This document shows positions 15,550-22,990 of a DNA stretch of 22,990 bases, one piece after another. The position numbers and the translations under genes are program-made. Under the pieces are notes generated by a model. The model made no database searches. It was not told the origin of the DNA and was given only the letters and a program-made list of their open reading frames with translations. Each line of letters starts with the position of its first letter. The first letter of the stretch is position 1. This stretch comes from an uncultured Muribaculaceae bacterium (GTDB lineage Bacteria > Bacteroidota > Bacteroidia > Bacteroidales > Muribaculaceae): NCBI GenBank assembly GCA_910578095.1, contig CAJTOZ010000035.1, positions 1 to 22,990 of the forward strand, in the 5' to 3' direction.

Positions 15550-15592
15550 TCTCCCGGCCTTCGAGGCATCACAAGGCCTTAAGGCCGGGAGA
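15550..15592. terminator. Large hairpin between sigma factor and pseudokinase genes
   Basis: TCTCCCGGCCTT (15550-15561) pairs perfectly with AAGGCCGGGAGA (15581-15592). The inner GGCCTTAAGGCC (15575-15586) is itself palindromic and offers an alternative fold. It lies about 85 nt past the sigma-factor stop codon. Neither strand has a good U-run, so terminator function is uncertain. A smaller GC-rich hairpin (15659-15673) follows the stop codon directly. Confidence 0.5.
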
Positions 15593-15674
15593 TGAGTAGC
15601 GAATCAATAGGTCATAGGGGTGTACAATGGGGGATTGTAGAGATTTTCTTTACGATCTCCGGCTGCGCGCCGGC

Positions 15675-16178
15675 TCAACGGTAGTCGGCGAACTGTTCCT
15701 GAAGCTTCTTGCGGGCGAAGAAGATGCGGCTCTTTACGGTGCCCAGCGGGAGCGACATCTTTTCGGCTATCTCATTGTATTTGTAGCCGGCCACATGCAT
15801 AGAGAACGGAATGCGGTAGTCGTCGCTGAACGAGTTGATGGCATCGCTGATCTCGGAAGCGGTGTACGAGCCTTCGGGAGTTTCGAGACCGCTGTCCTGG
15901 GAGAGGTTGAGGTGGTAGAGGTTTTCCGTGGTGTCGCTCACGACGGCTGCGCGGGCACCGCGGCGGTAGTTGTTGATGAAGATGTTGCGCATGATGGTGA
16001 ACACCCAGCCCTTGAAGTTGGTGTTCTCGGCGTACTTGGCTTCGTTGTCGAGAGCCTTCAGCGTGGTATCCTGCAGCAGGTCGTAGGCATCGTCGCGGTT
16101 GCTGGTGAGCATGTATGCGAAGTTGAGGAGATTGCCCTGGAGTTTCATCAGATCGTTTTGAAATTTCTCGGTTCCCAT
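15675..16178 (-). CDS. ECF-type RNA polymerase sigma factor
   Basis: A 167-residue sigma-70 family protein with only regions 2 and 4. Region 2 spans about 14-80, with D-A-Y-D-L-L-Q-D-T-x-L-K-A-L and F-K-G-W-V-F-T-I-M-R-N-I-F-I-N-N-Y-R-R for core binding and -10 recognition. Region 4 spans about 108-162, with Y-N-E-I-A-E-K-M-S-L-P-L-G-T-V-K-S-R-I-F-F-A-R-K as the helix-turn-helix. The start MGTEKFQND is the first Met after the promoter and fits the usual N-terminus of this group. No anti-sigma factor or FecR-like gene is adjacent, so its control is not visible here. It has its own promoter at 16240-16269. Which genes it transcribes cannot be read from this window. Confidence 0.93.
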   Translation of the reverse strand: MGTEKFQNDLMKLQGNLLNFAYMLTSNRDDAYDLLQDTTLKALDNEAKYAENTNFKGWVFTIMRNIFINNYRRGARAAVVSDTTENLYHLNLSQDSGLETPEGSYTASEISDAINSFSDDYRIPFSMHVAGYKYNEIAEKMSLPLGTVKSRIFFARKKLQEQFADYR

Positions 16179-16239
16179 AGTAGTAATTTTTATATCGGTT
16201 GGTGAATGTTTTTGTGATGTTTCTTTGTCGTTGACGATT

Positions 16240-16269
16240 CAAAGTTACACAATTTTCGACAAATGCAAG
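16240..16269 (-). promoter_or_regulatory. Promoter of the sigma-factor gene
   Basis: The minus strand reads CTTG (16266-16269), 18 nt, TAACTTTG (16240-16247). The -7 element is a full match and the -33 element 3 of 4. The leader would be about 55 nt. Confidence 0.68.
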
Positions 16270-16361
16270 TATTTTTGAGTTAAAATACGTTAATTGTGAA
16301 TATTACACCCTTTTTATATATTTAAATAGCTAATGTTCAATATATTATAAAATATTACATA

Positions 16362-16429
16362 TGTTTCACTATTGTTACAAACAGCGCATCAGGCTGTCAC
16401 AATCTTGTTTTTGTAACAAATCTGAAACA
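16362..16429. repeat. Large imperfect inverted repeat in the divergent intergenic region
   Basis: The left arm (16362-16381) is TGTTTCA, 3 nt, TTGTTACAAA. The right arm (16410-16429) is its reverse complement except for the 3-nt spacer, so 17 of 20 positions pair around a 28-nt centre. Each inner half-site (TTGTTACAA, TTGTAACAA) is itself nearly palindromic. It may be a protein-binding site for the flanking divergent promoters. The rest of 16270-16570 is AT-rich without a gene. Confidence 0.6.
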
Positions 16430-16570
16430 GAATTTACACAGCTACGGCACTTGATTCTATAACATAAAAGCGATGCAATTGTTGAGCCGTTTTTATAAAT
16501 TTATACATGTTTTCTGAGTGTGCAATCTTCAATAATGCGCGGAACGTAGCGAAAAACGAGAATAAATACG

Positions 16571-16578
16571 TATCTTTG
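16571..16578 (+). promoter_or_regulatory. -7 element of the UPF0104-dehydrogenase operon
   Basis: TATCTTTG fully matches TAnnTTTG and lies 31 nt before the ATG at 16610. No good -33 element is found at the usual distance. Confidence 0.6.
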
Positions 16579-16609
16579 CAGCATCGCGCACGCGCACGCA
16601 CATACAACA

Positions 16610-17644
16610 ATGACAGAACAACTACACAAAAAAGGCATTGTCGGCAAAATCGCCGCCTACGGAATCCCGCTCATAGTCAGCGCCGGGCTCTGCTACGTGC
16701 TTTTCACGAGCATCGACTTCTCGGAAATGGCCGACATAGTGCGCCGCGAGTGCCGTCCGCAATGGATAGCCGCAGCGCTGGCGCTAAGCATCGTGAGCCA
16801 TGTGGTGCGTGCGGCGCGCTGGCGTATACAGCTGAACGCGCTCGGCCTAAAATGCTCATTGTGGGAACTGACGCTCAGTATCTTCGGCACCTACGCCGTC
16901 AACCTCGTGTTTCCGCGGCTTGGAGAAATATGGCGCACCACTTTTGTGGCGCGCCGACGCCATGCGCCGTTCGCCCAGGTGTTCGGCTCCATGGTGGCCG
17001 ACCGTCTCAGCGACACCATAACCGTCCTCATCATCACCGCCTGCACCTTCGCGCTTGCCTCGGGCCACATGCTTGAATATCTCAAGGGGTCGGCGGGCAC
17101 ACTCGGACGCATAGGCGCGCTGCTGTCGTCGCCATGGCTCTGGGCTGCAGGCATAGCATGCGCAGCCGGGGCATGGCTTTTCATAGCGCGCTCGCGCTCG
17201 GCATTCGCCACCAAGGTGCGCGAGGCCGTAGGAGGCTTGTGGAAAGGCTTCGCCGTAGTGGCCACGATGCCCGGACGCGGCTTGTGGCTGCTCCTCACCA
17301 TAGCCTTGTGGGGCTGCTACTGGCTGCAGCTGTACCTGGCATTCTTCGCCTTCCCCTTCACTGCATCTCTGGCAAGCACCGGCGGTGGCTTGCTCGCCGT
17401 GCTCGTCACCTTCGTGCTCAGCAGCATCTCCATGGGAGTGCCCAGCAACGGCGGCATAGGCCCATGGCAATGGTCTGTCATCTTCGCCCTGGGCAGCTAT
17501 GGCATAGCAGCCCCCGAAGCCGGCGCTTTCGCCAATCTCGTGCTGGGCACACAGACGCTGCTGCTGATAGCCCTGGGCATCTTCACTTTCGCGTGCATAG
17601 CAATATCCAACAAACACCAAGATACAATCCAACAACAGAAATGA
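16610..17644 (+). CDS. Lysylphosphatidylglycerol synthase-type transmembrane (UPF0104) protein
   Basis: A 344-residue polytopic membrane protein with about eight hydrophobic segments. It has the marks of the LPG-synthase transmembrane / UPF0104 family (PF03706): H-V-V-R-A-A-R-W-R (64-72), F-P-R-L-G-E-I-W-R-T (101-110), V-A-D-R-L-S-D-T (129-136) and P-S-N-G-G-I-G-P-W-Q-W (278-288). It lacks the soluble aminoacyl-transfer domain of MprF, so it resembles a lone flippase-like module. Its substrate is unknown; lipid or lipid-linked sugar transport is a family-based guess. The stop codon overlaps the start of the next gene (ATGA), so both are translated together. It begins at the first ATG after a clear -7 element. 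Confidence 0.88.
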   Translation: MTEQLHKKGIVGKIAAYGIPLIVSAGLCYVLFTSIDFSEMADIVRRECRPQWIAAALALSIVSHVVRAARWRIQLNALGLKCSLWELTLSIFGTYAVNLVFPRLGEIWRTTFVARRRHAPFAQVFGSMVADRLSDTITVLIITACTFALASGHMLEYLKGSAGTLGRIGALLSSPWLWAAGIACAAGAWLFIARSRSAFATKVREAVGGLWKGFAVVATMPGRGLWLLLTIALWGCYWLQLYLAFFAFPFTASLASTGGGLLAVLVTFVLSSISMGVPSNGGIGPWQWSVIFALGSYGIAAPEAGAFANLVLGTQTLLLIALGIFTFACIAISNKHQDTIQQQK

Positions 17645-18849
17645 AAGTAGTCATCATCGGCGTGGGCGGCGTCGGCACAGTCGTGGCCCACAAATGCGCA
17701 CAGCACCCCGAAGTATTCTCCGAGATCGTGCTCGCTTCCCGCACTCTGTCGAAATGCGAGGCCGTGGCAAAAGCCATCGGCGCCCCCAATATCTGCTGCG
17801 ACACCGTCGACGCCGACGACGTGGAGCAGATCGTGGCTCTCTTCGAGCGCCACAAACCCAAGATGGTAATCAACGTGGCGCTCCCCTATCAGGACCTCAC
17901 CATCATGGACGCATGCCTGCGCTGCGGTGTCAACTACCTCGACACGGCCAACTACGAGCCGCGCGACGAAGCGCATTTCGAATACTCCTGGCAGTGGGCC
18001 TACCGCGAACGCTTCGAGAAAGCCGGCCTCACGGCCATCCTCGGATGCGGATTCGACCCGGGCGTGAGCGGCGTGTTCACAGCCTATGCCGCCAAGCACC
18101 ATTTCAGCGAAATGCAGACACTCGACATCGTGGACTGCAACGCCGGCAACCACGGCAAGGCTTTCGCCACCAACTTCAACCCCGAGATAAACATCCGCGA
18201 GATCACACAGCGCGGCCGATACTACAAAAACGGCGAATGGGTGAGCACGGAGCCGCTGGAATTCCACATGCCCCTCACCTACCCCAACATCGGTGAGCGC
18301 GAAAGCTATGTGCTCTACCACGAGGAGCTGGAATCGCTTGTGCTAAACTATCCCAGCATCCGCCGCGCACGCTTCTGGATGACCTTCGGACAGGAGTACC
18401 TCACGCACCTCCGCGTGATTCAGAACATCGGCATGGCACGTATCGACGAAGTAGACTACAACGGCACCAAAATCGTGCCCCTGCAGTTCCTCAAGGCCGT
18501 GCTGCCCAACCCTCAGGATCTCGGCGAGAACTACCACGGCGAAACAAGCATCGGATGCCGCATAGCCGGTCTCGACAAGGATGGCAAGCCCCTCACATAT
18601 TATATATACAACAACTGCTCGCACGAGGAAGCCTACCGCGAGACGGGCATGCAGGCTGTGAGCTACACCACAGGCGTACCCGCCATGGTGGGCGCCATGA
18701 TGTTCCTCACCGGCAAATGGGCCACTCCCGGCGTGCACAACGTAGAGGAATTCGACCCCGATCCCTTCCTCGCCGAACTCGCTGCCAACGGCCTGCCCTG
18801 GCATGAAGTGCTGCAGGGCGACCTCGAGGTGGACCGCATGGATCTCTAA
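17641..18849 (+). CDS. Carboxynorspermidine/carboxyspermidine dehydrogenase (saccharopine dehydrogenase family)
   Basis: A 402-residue cytosolic enzyme. The start is the ATG at 17641, which overlaps the previous stop codon; the frame is open further upstream only by chance. An N-terminal Rossmann fold carries G-V-G-G-V-G (7-12). Family features include N-Y-L-D-T-A-N-Y-E-P, C-G-F-D-P-G-V-S-G-V-F, and Y-Y-I-Y-N-N-C-S-H-E-E-A-Y with S-Y-T-T-G-V-P-A-M-V-G near the C-terminus. In the alternative polyamine pathway this enzyme reductively condenses aspartate semialdehyde with a diamine, using NADPH, and a decarboxylase then gives spermidine or norspermidine. Bacteroidetes commonly use this route. 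The decarboxylase gene is not in this window. It is followed by a strong terminator. Confidence 0.9.
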   Translation: MKVVIIGVGGVGTVVAHKCAQHPEVFSEIVLASRTLSKCEAVAKAIGAPNICCDTVDADDVEQIVALFERHKPKMVINVALPYQDLTIMDACLRCGVNYLDTANYEPRDEAHFEYSWQWAYRERFEKAGLTAILGCGFDPGVSGVFTAYAAKHHFSEMQTLDIVDCNAGNHGKAFATNFNPEINIREITQRGRYYKNGEWVSTEPLEFHMPLTYPNIGERESYVLYHEELESLVLNYPSIRRARFWMTFGQEYLTHLRVIQNIGMARIDEVDYNGTKIVPLQFLKAVLPNPQDLGENYHGETSIGCRIAGLDKDGKPLTYYIYNNCSHEEAYRETGMQAVSYTTGVPAMVGAMMFLTGKWATPGVHNVEEFDPDPFLAELAANGLPWHEVLQGDLEVDRMDL

Positions 18850-18873
18850 GCATCCCAACAACGCAACATAAAG

Positions 18874-18905
18874 CAGCGGCAGCGCCGGAATAGGCGCTGC
18901 CGCTG
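18874..18905 (+). terminator. Terminator after the dehydrogenase gene
   Basis: CAGCGGCAGCGCC (18874-18886) pairs perfectly with GGCGCTGCCGCTG (18893-18905) around GGAATA, followed by TAGCATTTTATA on the plus strand. It lies between convergent genes and may also stop minus-strand transcripts from phoH. Confidence 0.82.
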
Positions 18906-18937
18906 TAGCATTTTATAGCACGGGAGGGGGGGGGCGG

Positions 18938-19885
18938 TCAGATCTGCTGGTCGTCCTGAGCCCGCTCGTAGGCCTCGACTATGCGCTGCACCAGAGCATG
19001 GCGCACGATATCTTTCTTGCCGAACTCCACGCGCCCGATGCCGGGCACATCGCGCAGCACGCGCAACGCCTGCACCAGACCGCTGGAAGTGCTGCGGGGA
19101 AGGTCGATCTGCGTGACATCGCCCGTGATTATCATCTTGGCATTCATGCCCAGGCGCGTCAGGAACATCTTTATCTGGTGGGTGGTGGTGTTCTGGGCTT
19201 CATCGAGCACAATCACGGCATCGCTGAGCGTGCGGCCGCGCATGAAAGCCAGCGGCGCTATCTGTATGACCTTGCTTTCCATGTACTCGCGCAGTTTCGC
19301 AGCGGGTATCATATCCTCCAGGGCATCGTAGAGCGGCTGCAGATACGGGTCGATCTTGTCCTTCATGTCGCCGGGCAGAAATCCCAGCTTCTCGCCGGCC
19401 TCCACTGCCGGACGCGAGAGAATGAGCTTGCGCACCTCGCGGTTCTTGAGCGCACGCACAGCCAGGGCTATAGCCACATAGGTCTTGCCGGTGCCGGCAG
19501 GGCCGAGGGCAAATGTGAGGTCGTTTTTGGTGAATTCCTCCACGAGGCGCTGCTGATTGGGCGTGCGCCCCGATATGGGCTTGCCATTGATGCCGTAGAT
19601 AATCACATCGTCGCGCTTCAGCTCCTTGGGAGCATCGCCCTTCACTATGTCGAGTATCACTTCCTCGGTGAGGGCGTTGTGATGGGCGGCGTACTCCTCG
19701 AGCTCCTTTATCTTGCGCTCGAATTCTGCCGTTTCGCTGTCCTCGCCTATCACCTTTATCACCGAGCCGCGGGCGGCCACGCGCAATTTAGGGAAAAGAT
19801 TGCGGATGAGCTGCATGTTGGAGTTGTTCACCCCGTAGAAGCTGACGGGGTCGGCCGAGTCGATAAGTATAATCCGTTCTATCAT
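18938..19885 (-). CDS. PhoH family ATPase
   Basis: A 315-residue cytosolic P-loop ATPase. A KH-like N-terminal part (V-A-A-R-G-S-V-I-K-V-I-G, about 36-47) is followed by Walker A G-P-A-G-T-G-K-T (128-135), the family signature around S-R-P-A-V-E-A-G-E-K-L-G-F-L-P-G-D (157-173), Walker B V-I-V-L-D-E-A-Q-N (224-232), and G-D-V-T-Q-I-D-L-P further on. PhoH proteins are linked to RNA metabolism, often near the ybeY nuclease gene, which is not seen here. Last gene of the minus-strand operon, 24 nt after the SDR gene. A run of nine Gs (18926-18934) lies just after its stop codon. Confidence 0.94.
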   Translation of the reverse strand: MIERIILIDSADPVSFYGVNNSNMQLIRNLFPKLRVAARGSVIKVIGEDSETAEFERKIKELEEYAAHHNALTEEVILDIVKGDAPKELKRDDVIIYGINGKPISGRTPNQQRLVEEFTKNDLTFALGPAGTGKTYVAIALAVRALKNREVRKLILSRPAVEAGEKLGFLPGDMKDKIDPYLQPLYDALEDMIPAAKLREYMESKVIQIAPLAFMRGRTLSDAVIVLDEAQNTTTHQIKMFLTRLGMNAKMIITGDVTQIDLPRSTSSGLVQALRVLRDVPGIGRVEFGKKDIVRHALVQRIVEAYERAQDDQQI

Positions 19886-19909
19886 GGTTTTGTCTTGATG
19901 TTTGATCTA

Positions 19910-20692
19910 TCAGCCGGCGGTGAGGCCGCCGTCTATTTTCAGCAGTGAGCCTGTGCAGAAACCCGCCTGTGTGCCGAGGAAGAAGATAGCGTCGGCCACC
20001 TCCTCCGGACGGCACACACGCCCCAGCGGAAACAACCCGCGTTCCTCCTGCCACATCGCGTCCACCTCGCCGCCGCCGGCATCGTGGGCATCGGCAAAGA
20101 TTTTGTCGACCATGGGCGTGCTGACCGTGGCCGGGCACACAGCATTGACCCGCACACCGTGCGGGGCCAGCTCCAACGCCGCCGTGCGGGTGAGCTGCGC
20201 GATGGCGCCTTTGGTAAGGCCGTAGCCGAAGTTGCCGGGCTTGCCGATGAAAGCCTGGTCGGAAGCCGTGAGCACGATAGATCCGCTTCCGGCGGAACAA
20301 AGCTGCGGAGCCGTGCAGCGCAGCGTGTTGACCGTGCCCACAATGTTGATGCGCAGCAACCGGTCCAGCTCCTCATCGGTGATGGTGAGAAGCGTGTTGC
20401 GGGCATGCACCCCTGCATTGGCCACCACACAGTCGAGGCCGCCCATACGCTCCACAGCCGCCGCTACGGCCGTCGCCATAGCCTCGCGGTCCGAGATATC
20501 CACAGGCAGCATCAGCACCACGCCGTCGGTTTCGCCGAGATTGCGGCGCAGGGCCTCCCCGTCGATATCCACGGCGGCCACCTGCCACCCTTCGGCAGCG
20601 AATTTCAATGCCGTGGCCAGACCTATTCCCGAGGCGGCTCCGGTGATAAGCACCCGGCCGCGGTCCTTGATGTCAGATTCGTCCCTATTCAT
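19910..20692 (-). CDS. Short-chain dehydrogenase/reductase
   Basis: A 260-residue classical SDR. The cofactor motif T-G-A-A-S-G-I-G is at 17-24, N-A-G at 92-94, the structural Asn at 116, and the catalytic Ser144, Tyr157 and Lys161 (Y-G-L-T-K) are all present. The end C-T-G-S-L-L-K-I-D-G-G-L-T-A-G is typical. Asp42 in V-D-I-D at the end of beta2 favours NAD(H) over NADP(H). The substrate cannot be told. It lies 27 nt after the flippase gene and 24 nt before phoH, so it is part of the same transcript, though no shared pathway is evident. Confidence 0.92.
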   Translation of the reverse strand: MNRDESDIKDRGRVLITGAASGIGLATALKFAAEGWQVAAVDIDGEALRRNLGETDGVVLMLPVDISDREAMATAVAAAVERMGGLDCVVANAGVHARNTLLTITDEELDRLLRINIVGTVNTLRCTAPQLCSAGSGSIVLTASDQAFIGKPGNFGYGLTKGAIAQLTRTAALELAPHGVRVNAVCPATVSTPMVDKIFADAHDAGGGEVDAMWQEERGLFPLGRVCRPEEVADAIFFLGTQAGFCTGSLLKIDGGLTAG

Positions 20693-20719
20693 ATGCTGTT
20701 TCAGTCACATACTTTATAA

Positions 20720-22084
20720 TTATAACAGATTAAATCCGTTTTGGATGATATATTTCACCATAAGTGCCGCAAATCCCAGTGCCGTAGCTCCGGCACAAAG
20801 CCTGAGCGTGGCTCCGCGGAATCGCATGCCGTAACGCCGGTAGATGCACACCACCATGCAGCCGTACACCAAATACTCCACCACATAGGCCACACCGAGG
20901 CCGGCAAAACCCCACAGCATGTAGCCTCCTATCTTAAGCACCAGCCCCAGAATCTCGCTCGTGCCTTCAAGAAACACATACATACGCCCGTCGCCACGCG
21001 CCAGCACCACGTAGGCCACGCAGAACGAGAACGCACGCAGCGCCATGCCGCACACAGCGATATCGACATAGGGCAGCAACGGCATGAAACTCTCGGCATA
21101 CAGCACCCGCACCATCAGCTTGTCGGCGATGAGAAACACCACCATCAGCGGCATCAGCATGCGCGCCACTATCTTGAACTCGTGGGCCACGAACACCTCC
21201 ATGCGCATGCGGGAGGCCGACACCGAGGCCAGGCGCGGATAATACTCCGTGCTCAAGGCGGTGAAAATCACGCCCACATAGGTGTTGATAAGCGTGAAGC
21301 CGGCCTGATACACGCCCAGCTCGCCCTCGGAGGCAAAGCGGCTCATGAACACCACGAACAGATAGCTCGTGAGGCGCCCCACCACAGCCGCCACCGTCAG
21401 GAAAATTCCCAGCCGCAGCATCGGACGCGCCGAGCGCCAGGCCTCGGCATAGCCGGGCATCACGGGTGCAGGACAGCAAAGCCGGCGCTCGCGCCGCGCC
21501 CACAGAGCATATACCACAGTCATGAGCAGATACACCGGCAGCACAGCCTGGAGCCTGAGACCATAGTAGAGAGGCACCGACACCAGCGTGCACGCCAGCG
21601 ATGCCGCGAATGATACGCGCGCCAGAGCCTTAAGTTTCCCTGCCGCCTGGAGCGCTGCCAGATCGGCGTCGAGATATATGCCCGCGCCCACTCCCACGCC
21701 CAGCAGTGCGAAGCACCACCATTCCGAAGTAGTGGACAAGGTCCAGTAGCTCAGGGCAGGAGAAAGCGCCACGGTGGCCACGCACCCGCCGACAGCCAGC
21801 ATCATGGCCACACGCAGCAGCACACCCATGCGGCGCGACCGCTCGGAGGCGGGGGCGGCCGAAAGCTCGCGCACGCCTCCTGTGCGCAAGTTCAGGCCCA
21901 CGGCCGATACCAGCAGCTCCTGCGTGGATATGAAAATGGCATTCAGCCCCACACCGGCCGGTCCGAGCCACACCGCCACCAGTTTTGTGCGGACTATGCT
22001 GAGCAGAATCATCACAGCCTGCACCCCGGTGAAGAGGCCCATGGCCTTTATTATCCTCCCGGACAGTTTCACGGTTTTACCCAT
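20720..22084 (-). CDS. Wzx/MATE-type polysaccharide or lipid-linked oligosaccharide flippase
   Basis: A 454-residue polytopic membrane protein with roughly 12-14 hydrophobic segments. The N-terminal part (K-A-M-G-L-F-T-G-V-Q-A, then V-R-T-K-L-V-A-V-W-L-G-P-A-G-V-G-L) is characteristic of O-antigen/polysaccharide export proteins of the MOP superfamily, which flip undecaprenyl-linked sugars across the inner membrane. No glycosyltransferase cluster is next to it. Its start overlaps the end of the EnvC-like gene by 16 nt, so the two are translationally coupled; a cell-envelope role is consistent with that. The exact substrate is unknown. Confidence 0.88.
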   Translation of the reverse strand: MGKTVKLSGRIIKAMGLFTGVQAVMILLSIVRTKLVAVWLGPAGVGLNAIFISTQELLVSAVGLNLRTGGVRELSAAPASERSRRMGVLLRVAMMLAVGGCVATVALSPALSYWTLSTTSEWWCFALLGVGVGAGIYLDADLAALQAAGKLKALARVSFAASLACTLVSVPLYYGLRLQAVLPVYLLMTVVYALWARRERRLCCPAPVMPGYAEAWRSARPMLRLGIFLTVAAVVGRLTSYLFVVFMSRFASEGELGVYQAGFTLINTYVGVIFTALSTEYYPRLASVSASRMRMEVFVAHEFKIVARMLMPLMVVFLIADKLMVRVLYAESFMPLLPYVDIAVCGMALRAFSFCVAYVVLARGDGRMYVFLEGTSEILGLVLKIGGYMLWGFAGLGVAYVVEYLVYGCMVVCIYRRYGMRFRGATLRLCAGATALGFAALMVKYIIQNGFNLL

Positions 22085-22990
22085 TCGGCAGGGTTAAGTT
22101 TCTGCTTCTCGTGGCGAAGCTCGAAGTGGAGCACGGAGCGACCGCCGTCGTCGGGATCGCTGTAGATGTGGCCAAGGCGCTGCGAAGCCTTCACCTTGTC
22201 GCCCTTGCGCACATCGATGCGGTCGAGACCGGCATACACGGTCAGGTATTCGCCGTGGCGCAATATCACGATGTTCTGATATCCGTCGATGCGGAACACC
22301 GATGTCACCGTGCCGTCAAATACGGCACGGGCATGAGCCGCGCTGCCGGCGGCCTCGATGTCGATGCCGCTGTTCTGCACCTGCACACCGGGTATGCGCG
22401 GATGCTCCGTGCGGCCGAAGCCACTGACTATGCGGTAGCTGCCGGCCACGGGGAAGAGCAGGCGCCCCTTGTTGCTCTGGAAACTGCCGCTCAGGGCGCG
22501 CTCCGCGGCAGCCGTATTCATCATCGTCGGCGCAGGAGCGGCCTCGGGCTTGGGCTTGGAAGCAGCGGGAGCGGAAGGCGCCGGAGATGCCGTACCGCCG
22601 GCCGTAGCCTCGGCACGGGCTTTGGCGTCGGCCTCGGCTTTTGCCTTGGCGCGGGCGGCTTCGGCAGCCGCTTTGGCGCGCGCTTCCTCCTCGCGGCGAC
22701 GCTGCTCTTCGGCCTTGCGCTGTTCCTCGGCTATGATACGGTCGAGCTCACTGTCGAGGGCCTGGGCCAACTTGCGCTTTTCGGCGAGGGCACGTTTGAG
22801 CGAAGCGCCCTCGCGACGCAGCGATGCCACCAGAGTGTCGGCACGCAGCTGCTTGTCGCGCAACACCGTGCGTGCCACGGCCATGCGGCCCAGCTCCTCG
22901 CGCTGGCGCTGATGAAGCGCTGCCAGTGCCTCGCGGCGCACGGCCAGAGAGTCGGTCTGCGCCCGCAGGCGCGATGCCTTTGCCGAGTGT
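22069..22990 (-). CDS. EnvC-like LytM-domain murein hydrolase activator, 5' end outside the window
   Basis: The frame is open to the window edge with no convincing start, so 306 C-terminal residues are visible. First comes a charged coiled coil (Arg/Glu/Lys/Gln-rich, about 22680-22990), then an Ala/Lys/Pro-rich linker, then a LytM (M23-like) domain (about 22072-22440). Two metal or catalytic positions of active M23 peptidases are changed. The first His of H-x-x-x-D is Asn (22372-22374, in N-S-G-I-D-I), and the first His of H-x-H is Val (22132-22134, in V-L-H-F-E). This coiled-coil plus degenerate-LytM layout fits EnvC, which activates cell-division amidases rather than cutting peptidoglycan. 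First visible gene of the operon with the flippase, SDR and phoH. Confidence 0.88.
   Translation of the reverse strand, partial: HSAKASRLRAQTDSLAVRREALAALHQRQREELGRMAVARTVLRDKQLRADTLVASLRREGASLKRALAEKRKLAQALDSELDRIIAEEQRKAEEQRRREEEARAKAAAEAARAKAKAEADAKARAEATAGGTASPAPSAPAASKPKPEAAPAPTMMNTAAAERALSGSFQSNKGRLLFPVAGSYRIVSGFGRTEHPRIPGVQVQNSGIDIEAAGSAAHARAVFDGTVTSVFRIDGYQNIVILRHGEYLTVYAGLDRIDVRKGDKVKASQRLGHIYSDPDDGGRSVLHFELRHEKQKLNPAEWVKP

Noticed and set aside
17134..17640. Upstream extension of the dehydrogenase frame to give 571 residues
   Set aside because: The extension overlaps the UPF0104 gene and reads as Arg/His-rich out-of-frame sequence; the Rossmann fold begins exactly at the ATG at 17641.
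18926..18934. Run of nine Gs as a phase-variation tract
   Set aside because: It lies just outside the phoH coding region, after the stop codon, so slippage would not change the protein.

Overview
The window looks like chromosomal DNA of a GC-rich Bacteroidales bacterium, most plausibly Muribaculaceae. Visible reasons are a TonB-dependent receptor with a carboxypeptidase-like N-terminal domain, DUF5689/DUF6359/choice-of-anchor-J lipoproteins with acidic residues directly after the lipobox Cys, the psd-pssA-DUF4834 gene order, a carboxy(nor)spermidine dehydrogenase, and several promoters matching the Bacteroidetes TTTG-N19-21-TAnnTTTG pattern. The family-level assignment is inference. Almost everything is on the minus strand; only the genes at 16610-18849 are on the plus strand. 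No rRNA, tRNA, CRISPR array, transposase or integrase was seen.

Layout. 111-7538 (-): an outer-membrane operon of a TonB-dependent receptor and two paralogous large lipoproteins, ending in a strong terminator at 111-148. 7703-10339 (-): a phospholipid operon with a consensus promoter (10309-10339): psd, pssA, a DUF4834 membrane protein and a DUF2461 protein, which together make phosphatidylserine and phosphatidylethanolamine. 10446-11284: a small lipoprotein of unknown function. 11304-13505: an unusual segment in which an AT-rich WG-repeat gene lies between two nearly identical 113/116-nt copies of the 3' end of a GNAT acetyltransferase gene. The downstream copy is a truncated remnant followed by what looks like the original terminator. 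13389-15395 (-): the intact GNAT gene behind a membrane-anchored protein-kinase-fold gene that lacks the catalytic Asp. 15675-16269 (-): an ECF-type sigma factor. 16270-16570: an AT-rich divergent intergenic region with a large inverted repeat. 16610-18905 (+): a UPF0104-type membrane protein translationally coupled to a carboxy(nor)spermidine dehydrogenase, then a terminator. 18938-22990 (-): an operon of an EnvC-like LytM protein (cut by the window edge), a Wzx/MATE-type flippase, an SDR oxidoreductase and PhoH.

The observations most worth following up are the duplicated GNAT tail that brackets the WG-repeat gene, and a 16-bp palindrome (TATGTTATATAACATA) that occurs twice. Each copy lies at nearly the same spacing from a -7-like element, upstream of the lipoprotein gene and of the pseudokinase gene. 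The pseudokinase itself and the receptor/two-lipoprotein module come next.
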